Assembly: GCA_035280425.1 (NCBI GenBank)
Contig: DATEFW010000006.1
Span: 73,348-137,347 of the forward strand
Direction of reading: 5' to 3'
Source of the DNA: QHXW01 sp035280425
GTDB taxonomy: Bacteria > Acidobacteriota > Terriglobia > Bryobacterales > Bryobacteraceae
DNA: 64,000 nucleotides
The notes beneath the pieces are model-generated. The model was not told the origin of the DNA. It saw only the letters and a program-made list of their open reading frames with translations, and made no database searches. Positions 1-8,114 of this stretch are shown here, piece by piece (position 1 is the stretch's first letter; each line of letters begins with the position of its first letter). A program made the position numbers and the translations under genes.

Positions 1-1
1 T

Positions 2-181
2 CTACCCTTCCAGGCTGATTCCTTGCGGAGGAAGGTCGAGATGCAACGCATCCATGAGGGGGCGCGCGGGGAAATCGGGAAGGTCATTGATGGCGATTTC
101 ATCGCCGCGGCTGGAACGCGCCAGATCCAGTTGGAGACGGACCGAGAAGAGGTGATGGGAATGATGTTGGCTCGCTGTTGA
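2..181. other. Open sequence at window edge, gene and strand uncertain
   Basis: Both strands are open here in the same codon register. The plus frame runs from the window edge to TGA at 179-181 and would be the last 59 codons of a protein ending MMLARC. The minus frame ends at TAG (2-4) but has no ATG, GTG or TTG between the upstream tRNA and residue 40 or so, which argues against it. I recognise neither product. If real, it is more likely the 3' end of a plus-strand gene that began before the window. Confidence 0.2.
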
Positions 182-200
182 CGCTAATCTCTTGAAAACA

Positions 201-277
201 TGGTGGGCCCGTGGCGACTCGAACGCCAGACCTCTACCGTGTCAAGGTAGCGCTCTAACCAACTGAGCTACGGGCCC
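201..277 (-). tRNA. tRNA-Val (GAC)
   Basis: Read on the minus strand this folds as a complete cloverleaf. The acceptor stem GGGCCCG pairs with CGGGCCC, the D arm carries GCTCAGTTGGTTAGAGC, the anticodon stem CTACC/GGTAG closes a 7-nt loop TTGACAC with anticodon GAC, and the T arm is TGGCG-TTCGAGT-CGCCA. The discriminator is A and the terminal CCA is genomically encoded at 201-203. GAC decodes GUC/GUU valine codons. No intron or variable-arm oddity is seen. Confidence 0.96.
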
Positions 278-366
278 GGAAGGAAGGTATGCGGGGATTA
301 TAGCATGCGGGTCCGGCGCGGCCGGTTTGCGCACGGTGAGTTTCCGGCGTGTGATAGAACGGTCGA

Positions 367-1155
367 ATGTCTCTGGATTTCAGCGGAAAGATGGCGGTGG
401 TGACGGGCGGCGCGAACGGCATCGGGCTTGCGGCGGCGAGGGTGCTGGCAAGCGGAGGCGCGAACGTCTGGATCTTCGATCTGGAGCGCGAGCGGCCGGC
501 GGAGGTGGCGAGTTCTTTGGGCGGAGAGGCCGTGATCGTGGATGTCAGCGACCGCAAATCGATCGACGCGGCATTCGAGCGCGCGGGTGCGCCGGACATC
601 GTGGTGGCGAACGCGGGGATGGGGATCGAGGCGCCGCTCGAGGCGACGACCGCGGAAATCTGGGAGAAGACGCTCGCGGTGAATTTAAGCGGCGTATTTC
701 ATACGGTGCAGGCGGCGGCCGCGCGGATGAGGCCGCGGCGGCGGGGTGCGATCGTGATCACGGCATCGACCAATTCTTATGACGGCGAGCGGTCGCTCAT
801 TGCCTACAACGCCACCAAAGCGGGGCTGTTGGGTATCCTGCACACGGCGGCCAATGAACTCGGCCCTTGGCAGATCCGCATCAATGCCGTGTGCCCCGGG
901 TTGATTCGCACGCGGCTGACTGAGCGGCACTTTTCGACTCCGCAAGTCCTCAAAGAATACTTCCGCGATATCCCGCTGGGGCGCGGCGGCGAGCCTGGGG
1001 AGGTCGGAAACGCGATTGCGTTCCTGGCTTCGGATCTGGCCTCTTACATTACCGGCGCAACATTGCTGGTGGACGGCGGGCAGATGGCGGCCAAATTCGG
1101 GACGTGGAACGAACAGACGGCGGATTTCGCGGACGGCCGATGGCGGCTGCGGTGA
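367..1155 (+). CDS. SDR-family NAD(P)-dependent oxidoreductase
   Basis: Classical short-chain dehydrogenase/reductase of 262 residues, the usual length. Residues about 9-20 hold the Rossmann glycine motif TGGANGIG, an aspartate (IFDLE) at the end of beta-2 favours NAD over NADP, the NAG motif is VVANAG, and the active site has Ser (ITASTNS) and YNATK with catalytic Tyr and Lys. The C-terminus has the typical ITGATLLVDGG. The substrate cannot be told from sequence; the family reduces or oxidises sugars, acyl chains, steroids and polyols. It stands alone between tRNA-Val and a convergent membrane-protein gene whose stop lies 3 nt away. No clear Shine-Dalgarno precedes the ATG. Confidence 0.9.
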   Translation: MSLDFSGKMAVVTGGANGIGLAAARVLASGGANVWIFDLERERPAEVASSLGGEAVIVDVSDRKSIDAAFERAGAPDIVVANAGMGIEAPLEATTAEIWEKTLAVNLSGVFHTVQAAAARMRPRRRGAIVITASTNSYDGERSLIAYNATKAGLLGILHTAANELGPWQIRINAVCPGLIRTRLTERHFSTPQVLKEYFRDIPLGRGGEPGEVGNAIAFLASDLASYITGATLLVDGGQMAAKFGTWNEQTADFADGRWRLR

Positions 1156-1158
1156 GAG

Positions 1159-1866
1159 TCAGAGGTTGAGCCGGATTTCGGTGTCTTGGAGACGGGCGAG
1201 AGCGAGCCTGACCAGCCCGGCGGAGAGGGCGACGAGCAACACGCAACTGACCGCGATGAATCCGGTAAAACCCGAAACCGTAATGGGAAACGTCAGATAT
1301 TCTTTCCACTCCTGCGGCATGAAGCGCGCGTAATAGATCACCAGAACTAAAACCAGCAGAAATCCCTGGCGCAGATTGCCCTTGGCGTGTTTCGCGCTTT
1401 TGGCTCTGCTCGAGACGGCTGCGGAAAGTGACGCTGCGCAAAGCGACACGGCAAGGCTGATGGCTGCAAGATCGATCAAAATCTGTGCCGGCGGCGCGAT
1501 CAGACGGCCAAAGGCGAAACGCACGGTGGTGATTGCCAGCGCAAGAATGATGAGAGTGAAGATCCATCCGCAGAGTGCGGCAGCGCCAAGTTGGGCGCGA
1601 AGGAGATTTTTGTGATCCTCGGCGGAGGCCGATTGCGCCGCGCGCTCCCGGTCTCCAGCGACCGATTCGGCCATAACCGGCCCGGCAACGAGGACCGAGA
1701 GGCAGGCGCACGCCAGCAAGACGTGGATGTCGAAGAAATCCAGCCCGAGATACCACGGCGCGAACACGCCGGCCGCGGCGATAGCCAGCACATACATGAG
1801 CCCGCCTGCGGCGCCGCCCATGCACCTCGGTAATTGCCAAAGCTCCCGGACCAGCATCCGCCGCAT
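1159..1866 (-). CDS. Hypothetical integral membrane protein
   Basis: A 235-residue protein with about six hydrophobic segments: pairs near residues 20-65, further ones near 95-120 and 125-150, and two near the C-terminus (about 168-185 and 198-220). A charged stretch near 70-90 (GDRERAAQSASAEDHK) would be a cytoplasmic loop. The start MRRMLVRELWQLPR resembles the amphipathic beginning of ABC-2-type permease subunits, but no ATPase gene lies next to it, so that is only a guess. No catalytic motif is visible. It is transcribed in the same direction as the DUF72 and ggt genes upstream, about 15 nt after the DUF72 stop, so the three may form one transcript. Confidence 0.7.
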   Translation of the reverse strand: MRRMLVRELWQLPRCMGGAAGGLMYVLAIAAAGVFAPWYLGLDFFDIHVLLACACLSVLVAGPVMAESVAGDRERAAQSASAEDHKNLLRAQLGAAALCGWIFTLIILALAITTVRFAFGRLIAPPAQILIDLAAISLAVSLCAASLSAAVSSRAKSAKHAKGNLRQGFLLVLVLVIYYARFMPQEWKEYLTFPITVSGFTGFIAVSCVLLVALSAGLVRLALARLQDTEIRLNL

Positions 1867-1881
1867 GTGAGTCTCGTGGGC

Positions 1882-2841
1882 TTATGGTAGCTCAGGATCG
1901 GTGATGGCGATGATAGTGGCGGGGGCGTTGCCCTCGAGTCGGTTGTTGACGAACAGGAACGCGGTCATCTGCTTATGTTGCGCAATGTGAATCAGCTCGC
2001 GCAGTGACGCGCGGACCTGGGGATTTGGATCTTTGGTTTCGGTGTACGGCGAAAAAAGCTGGACGGCTTCCTCATAACTACGGCCGTGGCGCAGCAGCGC
2101 GCGGCTAACCAGAAAATCTGCGGTGAACGACTGCGGAAGCATCATCTGGTAGCGCAGCTCCGGCATGCGCGACCAGGCATTAAACACGTGCGCGACGCGG
2201 TGGCTGCGGAGGCACTGAAAATAATCGCGATCCAGGAAATCCGGGTTGCGGATCTCGACGGCATAGCGGAATTCAGGCGGAAGGGCGGCGAGAAAAGGAT
2301 CGAGCTTTTCGAGAAATTCGCCAACCTCGGCGAAGCTTTTTTTCGAAAACGAGCCGAATTCGAAGATCAGCAGGGCGGTGCGGTCGCGGTAAGGCGCGAG
2401 AGGGCGCAGAAGGGAATCCTTGAGCAGCGCGGCATCGAGAAACGATTCGTTGTCGAGGCCGGCTTGCGGACCGTACCGCGTATGCGAAGGGAACACTCGC
2501 GCGGTTATCTGTTCCGGAACTTTGAACGCGAACCGAAAGCCCGCGGGAGTTTGCGAAAAGAGGCGGCGCCAGAATGCATCGGTTGGGAACTGGTAGAAGG
2601 CGAAATCGCCGCACACGGTTGGAAAGGTCTGCGCGTATTCTTTGAGGCACGTATCGTTAAACAGCTTTTGCGAGAAGCGGCCGCGCACAAGGTAATTCCC
2701 GCGGCTGTAGATCTGGCCCATCCAACCTTCGTACTTCCAGGAACTGCCGCCGATATAGATATGGCTGGCGGCCAACTGCTTCAGGCGTGCGGCGAGGGCG
2801 TCGCGATCGAAAGAGGAAGGTTCGTCGAAGAGGGTGTCCAA
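1882..2841 (-). CDS. DUF72 (YecE-like) family protein
   Basis: 319 residues from a TTG codon that begins 2 nt after the stop of the upstream ggt gene. The reading frame is open further upstream, but that part lies inside ggt and is Arg-rich, so the TTG start is preferred. Family hallmarks are the beta-barrel start YIGGSSWKYEGWMG, the conserved FYQFPTDAFW and FKVPEQIT segments, and the later VEIRNPDFLD. DUF72 proteins adopt a TIM-barrel-like fold; their biochemical role is not established. The close spacing suggests cotranscription and translational coupling with ggt. Confidence 0.85.
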   Translation of the reverse strand: MDTLFDEPSSFDRDALAARLKQLAASHIYIGGSSWKYEGWMGQIYSRGNYLVRGRFSQKLFNDTCLKEYAQTFPTVCGDFAFYQFPTDAFWRRLFSQTPAGFRFAFKVPEQITARVFPSHTRYGPQAGLDNESFLDAALLKDSLLRPLAPYRDRTALLIFEFGSFSKKSFAEVGEFLEKLDPFLAALPPEFRYAVEIRNPDFLDRDYFQCLRSHRVAHVFNAWSRMPELRYQMMLPQSFTADFLVSRALLRHGRSYEEAVQLFSPYTETKDPNPQVRASLRELIHIAQHKQMTAFLFVNNRLEGNAPATIIAITDPELP

Positions 2842-2843
2842 AT

Positions 2844-4676
2844 TTACCAGGCGCTGGCGGAGCGGTAGCCGTAGGGATCGGCGCCGGCTTCGATCACGCC
2901 GCCGGGGGTGACGCGAATCAGCACGGGCGCTGCGCCGCTGAACCATCGCGAGCGCGTTCCAATGCGGTGATGGCGCTCGGCGAGCTCGGTCATGACCGTA
3001 GAGTTGATGCGTTCATCGAGCAGCAGATCGCCGGGTTCCATGGCGTGATTGTCGAAGCTCGAAACCAGGTGGCGGGTTTGAAAGCGCGGCGCCTCGATGG
3101 CCTGCTCGGCATTCATCCCGAATTCGACGACGTCCAGGATGATCTGCAGCAGCGACTGGTCCTGGTTGTCGCCGCCGGGAGTAGAAAGCGCCAGGAACGG
3201 CTTGCCGTCTTTGAGAACCAGCGTGGGGCTGAGAGTGATACGCGGGCGTTTGCCTCCGGCCAGCTCATTGGGATGGCCGGGGATCAGCAGAAAACTTTGC
3301 GCGCGTTGCGTCAGAGCGATCCCCGTGTTGCCGGCGATGACGGAAGGAAGCCAGGCGCCCGATGGCGTGGAGGAAAACATGATGCCGTCTTTATCGACAG
3401 CGTCGACGCATGTGGTGTCGCGAGCCAGCAGCGCATCGTCGATCTTGAAATGCACCATTTCGGCTTCGGAAGGATGTTTGGGCGGGTGCGGGCCGATTTT
3501 CCCCGGGCGAAAATCGAGCGATGCGAGCGGGCCAATGAGCTTGCGCCGCTCCTCGGCGTACTCTTTCGAGAGCAGGCGCTCGGCAGGAACGTGAACGAAT
3601 TTAGGATCGCCGTAATAAGTGTCGCGGTCGGCGTAAGCGAGCTTGAGCGCCTCGACGAGCGTATGCAGATACTCCGCCGAGTTCCAGCGCATGGCGCGCA
3701 GGTCGTAGCCGTCCAGCATGTTTAGGGCTTCGATCAGCGCCGGGCCCTGGCTCCAGAACCCGGGCTTGTAAACCTGATAACCCTGGAACGTGGTGGAAAC
3801 GGGATCTTCGGGCGCGAGATGGAAAGCGGCCATGTCTTCATAGCGCAGCAGGCCGTGATTCTCGCGGCTGAAAGCGTCAATGCGATGGGCGATATCGCCG
3901 CGATAAAAATAATCACGCACAGCATCGATGGCCGCTACGCGGTTCGATCCCCCGGCCAGGGCTTTTTTTTCAGCTTCAGCCATGGCGCGGAGCGTGCGCG
4001 CAAGATCCGGCTGGCGGAAAATCTCACCCGGCATGGCGACGTGGCCGCCGGGCATGAAAACACGCATGGAAGTCGGCCAGAGCTCGAAGAAGCGCTCGTT
4101 ACGCTCGATTGCGCCGGCGCGCATTTCATCGATCGCCATGCCGTCGGCGAGATCGATGGCGGGAGCGATCACTTCGCCGAATGATTTGGTTCCGTACTCG
4201 CGGAGAGCAACCAGCTCGGCGTCCACCATGCCGGGAACGAGCGCGGGCATCAGGCCGGCGACGGGAACCATTCCATGCAGACCGGATTTTTCGGGAGCCG
4301 ACATAATCTCGCCCGGCTGGAGGCGCCGGTTGCGGAAGAATTCGGCAGTCGCGAGCTTGGGCATCGTGCCGACGCCGGCAATGGCGTGGACCTTGCCGTC
4401 GCGCGTGCGAATCAGAATGGGCGCTTCACCGCCGAATCCTATATGCGAAAACTCGGAAACCGTAGCGGCGAAGGTGGTGGCGACTCCGGCATCTACAGCA
4501 TTTCCGCCATGGAAGAAGATACGCATGCCGGCCTCGACAGCATAATCGCTGCCGCCTGCAACGGCGCCGTGCGTTCCACGCGCTGCGAATCTAGCGGGGC
4601 GTTCGAACTCGCGGAAACGCTGGGCAAATACAATCAGTGCGAAAGAAACCAGCAGAACCGGGAGTCGCGCCTTCAT
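2844..4676 (-). CDS. ggt: Gamma-glutamyltransferase
   Basis: A 610-residue precursor of an N-terminal nucleophile hydrolase that cleaves the gamma-glutamyl bond of glutathione and related compounds in the periplasm. An N-terminal signal peptide (about 1-19, hydrophobic LPVLLVSFALIVFA) is followed by the large subunit, with AAGGSDYAVEAG replaced in the family position by VAGGSDYAVEAGMRIF and GGNAVDAGVA. The autocleavage/nucleophile Thr lies in ARDTTCVDAVDKDG at about residue 420. The small-subunit STPGGDNQDQ motif supports the glutamate pocket. The family motif is usually TTHFSVVD, so the Cys after TT is a variation. A TAGAAT hexamer lies 9 nt before the ATG, with a possible GGAG in between. 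Divergent from the small zinc protein at 4728. Confidence 0.93.
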   Translation of the reverse strand: MKARLPVLLVSFALIVFAQRFREFERPARFAARGTHGAVAGGSDYAVEAGMRIFFHGGNAVDAGVATTFAATVSEFSHIGFGGEAPILIRTRDGKVHAIAGVGTMPKLATAEFFRNRRLQPGEIMSAPEKSGLHGMVPVAGLMPALVPGMVDAELVALREYGTKSFGEVIAPAIDLADGMAIDEMRAGAIERNERFFELWPTSMRVFMPGGHVAMPGEIFRQPDLARTLRAMAEAEKKALAGGSNRVAAIDAVRDYFYRGDIAHRIDAFSRENHGLLRYEDMAAFHLAPEDPVSTTFQGYQVYKPGFWSQGPALIEALNMLDGYDLRAMRWNSAEYLHTLVEALKLAYADRDTYYGDPKFVHVPAERLLSKEYAEERRKLIGPLASLDFRPGKIGPHPPKHPSEAEMVHFKIDDALLARDTTCVDAVDKDGIMFSSTPSGAWLPSVIAGNTGIALTQRAQSFLLIPGHPNELAGGKRPRITLSPTLVLKDGKPFLALSTPGGDNQDQSLLQIILDVVEFGMNAEQAIEAPRFQTRHLVSSFDNHAMEPGDLLLDERINSTVMTELAERHHRIGTRSRWFSGAAPVLIRVTPGGVIEAGADPYGYRSASAW

Positions 4677-4709
4677 GGCAACTCCATTCTACGGGATTTC
4701 CAGCCAGTC

Positions 4710-4715
4710 TATAAT
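4710..4715 (+). promoter_or_regulatory. -10 element TATAAT for the small zinc protein
   Basis: A perfect TATAAT ends 12 nt before the ATG at 4728. No convincing -35 is seen. The predicted leader would be only about 5 nt, and there is no Shine-Dalgarno in it. Confidence 0.5.
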
Positions 4716-4727
4716 GGCTCTGTTCCC

Positions 4728-4895
4728 ATGAAAGATCAGGAGCCGCGATCTGCCGAGCCGTCCTCGCAAGAAAAGCCGGAGCAGAGAGAGCCGATGCTCT
4801 ACTGCCCGGTGTGTTCGAGCCGGCTCACCTCGAGAAAATGCAAACTGATCTGCGAAACGTGCGGTTACTATCTGAGCTGCGCGGATTATTACTGA
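4728..4895 (+). CDS. Small zinc-ribbon protein (55 aa)
   Basis: A 55-residue ORF with two CxxC knuckles, YCPVC and ICETC, 15 residues apart, and a conserved-looking aromatic end (CGYYLSCADYY). The first 22 residues are polar and rich in Glu, Pro and Ser, probably disordered. The two knuckles should bind one zinc; no enzymatic site is visible. A perfect -10 hexamer lies just upstream. The following DinB gene starts 12 nt after the stop, so the two and the M28 peptidase probably share an mRNA. The frame is open further upstream but there it lies antisense to ggt. Confidence 0.75.
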   Translation: MKDQEPRSAEPSSQEKPEQREPMLYCPVCSSRLTSRKCKLICETCGYYLSCADYY

Positions 4896-4907
4896 ACGGC
4901 GCTGCTC

Positions 4908-5399
4908 GTGGATATGAGCAATCTGTCTGAAACACTGGAAAGATTTCGGCGGGGGCCGGAACTGCTGGCCGTAATACTCACGGGCGTCTACGGCGAGGAG
5001 ATCGATTTCACGACCGCACCGGGAAAATGGAGCATCCGGCAGATCACCGCACACGTCGCAGACGCGGAGATGGTGGGAGCACAGCGCTTTCGCTCGATCA
5101 TCGCCGAGGACCAGCCGAAGCTGAACGCCTTCGACCAGGATGCGTGGTGCAAAAACCTGGACTACGCCCGGCGCCAGCCCAAGCAATCGCTCGAAAGTTT
5201 CCGGCGAATGCGTGCGGAAAATTACGAACTGCTGAAAAGCCTCGCGGAAAACGTATTCGAGCGGACTGGCCTCCATTCGGAGCGCGGCGCCGTTACGTTG
5301 CGGCAATTGCTTGAGACGTATGCGGACCACGCGGAAAGCCACGCGCGCCAGATGCAGGCGATTCGCGAGGAATACAAGAGAATCAAAGGAAAGAAATGA
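4908..5399 (+). CDS. DinB-family protein
   Basis: 163 residues from a GTG (an ATG two codons in is an alternative). It fits the DinB/YfiT-like four-helix bundle: WSIRQITAHVADAE in the first half and YADHAESHARQM near the C-terminus supply the three His ligands expected of the divalent metal site. Members act as thiol transferases or unknown metal-dependent enzymes; the substrate is not predictable here. The stop codon overlaps the start of the M28 peptidase gene (ATGA), indicating translational coupling. Confidence 0.88.
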   Translation: MDMSNLSETLERFRRGPELLAVILTGVYGEEIDFTTAPGKWSIRQITAHVADAEMVGAQRFRSIIAEDQPKLNAFDQDAWCKNLDYARRQPKQSLESFRRMRAENYELLKSLAENVFERTGLHSERGAVTLRQLLETYADHAESHARQMQAIREEYKRIKGKK

Positions 5400-6988
5400 G
5401 AATGAAACTGCGCGCGGCGATCGCGGTTTTGTTTGCGCTCGCGCTGCTCGCGGCCGATCCCGGTGCCGACGGAAAACGCTGGTGGTCGCATGTTGTCTAT
5501 TTGGCGGACGACAGGCTCGAGGGCCGCAACACCGGCAGCGAGGGATATCACAAGGCCGCGGTCTATGTTGCCGGCGAGTTCGAGCGCGCAGGCCTGAAGC
5601 CGGCAGGCGTTTCGGGATACTTCCAGCCGGTGAAATTCCGGTCGCGCGAGATTGTCGAGGATGGGTCTAGCCTGGCATTGTCTCGCGGCGACGCAAGGGT
5701 CCCGCTGAAACTTGGGGAAGATGCCACGATCAGCATGCGCGTGGATCCCGCGAAGTCGGTCGATGCGCCGCTGGTGTTTGCCGGTTACGGGCTGACGGTT
5801 CCGGAATTGAAGTATGACGATCTGGCGGGACTCGACCTGCGCGGGAAAATCATGGTTTACGTCAGCGGCGGACCGGCTTCCATCCCGGGACCGCTCAGCT
5901 CGCATTACCAGGCGAGCGACGAGCGCGGAAAATTCCTGGAAAGCGCCGGAGTGATCGGCACCTGCACGATCATGAACCCTAACGCCATGGACGTGCCCTG
6001 GCCGCGCATGGCGCTGGCGCGTTTTCAACCGGCGATGTCGCTCGATTACCCGGATTTGAGTCCGAGCTTCGGGCAGAAAATCTCGGTGATCATCAATCCT
6101 GAGCAGGCTGGGAAGTGGCTGGCGAGCTCGGGTCATTCGGCGGACGAAATACTGGCGCTGGCAAAAGAACGCAAACCGCTGCCGAAATTCGATCTGAAAA
6201 CGAAACTGACGGCCAGGGTTGAAGTGCGGCGCTCCGAAGTGGAGTCGCCGAACGTGGTGGCGACATTGCAAGGTTCGGACCCCAAGCTCAGAGGCGAATA
6301 TGTGGTCCTGTCCGCGCATCTGGATCACGTCGGCGTGGGCCGGCCGATCAACGGCGACAGCATTTACAACGGCGCTATGGATGATGCTTCCGGCGTGGCG
6401 ACGCTGTTGGATATTGCCGAGCGGCTGCACCAGTCTCGTGCAAGATTGCGGCGATCCATGCTTTTCGTGATCGTGACCGGCGAGGAGAAAGGACTGCTGG
6501 GCTCAAAATATTTCGCGGCACACCCCACGGTCAAGCCGGAGAGCATCGTGGCGGACTTGAACGTCGACATGTTTTTGCCGCTGTTTCCGCTGCGGATTTT
6601 GACGGTGTATGGCCTCGATGAGTCGGACCTCGGCCGCGATGTGCGTGAAGTTGCCGAGCCGATGGGCATTCAGGTCCAACGCGACCAGGAGCCCCAGCGG
6701 AATATCTTCATTCGCAGCGATCAATACAACTTCATTCGCCACGGCGTGCCGGCGCTGGCGTTCAAAGTCGGATATGAGAAAGGTTCACCCGAAGAAAAGA
6801 TTGCCAAGGCCTGGCTGACTCAGCGGTACCACGCGCCTTCCGACGACGTGCACCAGCCCGTGGACCTGAAAGCCGCCGCCGATTTCGATCGGGTGATTCT
6901 CTCGGTGGCGGAAGCTGTGGCGAATCAGACGGATCGTCCTAAGTGGAATTCCGATAGCTTTTTCCGGCGCTTTGCGCGCACAGATTAA
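5396..6988 (+). CDS. Secreted M28-family metallopeptidase
   Basis: 530 residues with an N-terminal signal peptide (about 1-20, LRAAIAVLFALALLAAD) and therefore periplasmic or extracellular. After a PA-like insert domain (about 110-290) comes the catalytic domain: SAHLDHVG (zinc His and Asp), NGAMDDASG (bridging Asp), TGEEKGLLGS (catalytic Glu and zinc Glu) and the late RHGVPAL. The family removes N-terminal amino acids using two zinc ions. It overlaps the DinB gene by 4 nt and is followed 1 nt later by the aminotransferase, so this is probably a four-gene run from 4728 to 8114. Confidence 0.93.
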   Translation: MRMKLRAAIAVLFALALLAADPGADGKRWWSHVVYLADDRLEGRNTGSEGYHKAAVYVAGEFERAGLKPAGVSGYFQPVKFRSREIVEDGSSLALSRGDARVPLKLGEDATISMRVDPAKSVDAPLVFAGYGLTVPELKYDDLAGLDLRGKIMVYVSGGPASIPGPLSSHYQASDERGKFLESAGVIGTCTIMNPNAMDVPWPRMALARFQPAMSLDYPDLSPSFGQKISVIINPEQAGKWLASSGHSADEILALAKERKPLPKFDLKTKLTARVEVRRSEVESPNVVATLQGSDPKLRGEYVVLSAHLDHVGVGRPINGDSIYNGAMDDASGVATLLDIAERLHQSRARLRRSMLFVIVTGEEKGLLGSKYFAAHPTVKPESIVADLNVDMFLPLFPLRILTVYGLDESDLGRDVREVAEPMGIQVQRDQEPQRNIFIRSDQYNFIRHGVPALAFKVGYEKGSPEEKIAKAWLTQRYHAPSDDVHQPVDLKAAADFDRVILSVAEAVANQTDRPKWNSDSFFRRFARTD

Positions 6989-6989
6989 T

Positions 6990-8114
6990 ATGCAACCTCT
7001 AAATCCTCCCAAACGTTTGTTGCTCGGACCGGGGCCGAGCATGGTTGCCCCGCGTGTTTATCAGGCGATGTCCAAACCGGTCGTCGGGTACATGGACCCG
7101 TACTGTTTCCAGGTGATTGAAGAGATTCAAGCGGGGCTGCGCGGCGTCTTCGGGACCAGGAACGAATTCACGATTCCGATTTCCGGCACAGGCAGCGCGG
7201 GGATGGAAGCCGCGGTAGCGAATTTTGCCGAGGCAAGCGAGCCGTTCGCCGTATTCGTCAACGGGTTTTTCTCGGAACGCATCTGCGAGATGGCGCGGCG
7301 GCAGGGAGCGCGCGTGGTGCGGCTGGAAAAGCCGTGGGGTGAAATTTTCGCAGATGACGAAGCGCGCGCGTTCATCCGCCGCGAAAAGCCGCGGGTAGTC
7401 GCTTACGTCCAGGCCGAGACCTCGACCGGCGCCTTTCAAACCGGAAAAGCCATCTGCGATTCCGCGCATGAAACCGGCGCCCTAGTGATCGCGGATTGCG
7501 TCACGTCGCTTGGCGGCATGCCGGTCGAAGTGGATAAGACGGGAATCGATATCGCTTATAGCTGCTCGCAAAAAGGTTTGAGCTGCCCGCCGGGGATTTC
7601 GCCGTTTACCGTCTCCCCGCGCGCCTGGGAGCGGCTGGAGAAGCGGGCGGCTCCGGTTCAATCCTGGTATCTCGATCTGAAGCTGCTCGATGGCTACTAC
7701 AAAGGCCACAAGTACCACCACACGGTTCCGATCTCGATGCTCTATGCGTTGCACGAAGGGCTGGCGCTGGTCGAAGAAGAGGGACTGGAAAATCGGTGGG
7801 AACGCCACCGGCGGAATCATCTGGCGCTGGTGTCGGCGCTGGAAAAGATGGGCCTCACGATGCATGTTCCCGACAGCCGCAACCGCCTCTGGACGCTCAA
7901 CACCCCGCGGGTGCCTGCGGGAGTGGACGATGTGAAGGTCCGGAAACATCTGCTGGATGATTACGGCATCGAAGTGCTGAGCGGCTTTGGCCCGCTGGCC
8001 GGGAAGGTTTTCCGGATCGGGCTGATGGGCTCGTCTTCGAGCGAAGAAAATGTCGCCCTGCTTGCGAAAGCGCTCGAGAAAGCGCTCAGCGCAGAACATG
8101 CTGCGGCGCGCTAG
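6990..8114 (+). CDS. Class V PLP aminotransferase, alanine-glyoxylate / serine-pyruvate type
   Basis: 374 residues from ATG at 6990, one base after the previous stop; an upstream in-frame ATG lies inside the peptidase gene. Motifs of the AGXT group are visible: LLGPGPSMV at the N-terminus, SGTGSAGMEA (PLP phosphate loop), ADCVTSLGG (Asp facing the pyridine N) and SCSQKGLSCPPG containing the Schiff-base Lys near residue 193. It should interconvert glyoxylate or pyruvate with glycine, alanine or serine. Its stop TAG overlaps the stop of the convergent serS gene within the shared CTAG. Confidence 0.92.
   Translation: MQPLNPPKRLLLGPGPSMVAPRVYQAMSKPVVGYMDPYCFQVIEEIQAGLRGVFGTRNEFTIPISGTGSAGMEAAVANFAEASEPFAVFVNGFFSERICEMARRQGARVVRLEKPWGEIFADDEARAFIRREKPRVVAYVQAETSTGAFQTGKAICDSAHETGALVIADCVTSLGGMPVEVDKTGIDIAYSCSQKGLSCPPGISPFTVSPRAWERLEKRAAPVQSWYLDLKLLDGYYKGHKYHHTVPISMLYALHEGLALVEEEGLENRWERHRRNHLALVSALEKMGLTMHVPDSRNRLWTLNTPRVPAGVDDVKVRKHLLDDYGIEVLSGFGPLAGKVFRIGLMGSSSSEENVALLAKALEKALSAEHAAAR

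Noticed and set aside
5222..6430. Open frame of 402 codons on the minus strand
   Set aside because: It lies opposite the DinB and M28 genes, which have clear motifs; His/Arg-rich shadow.
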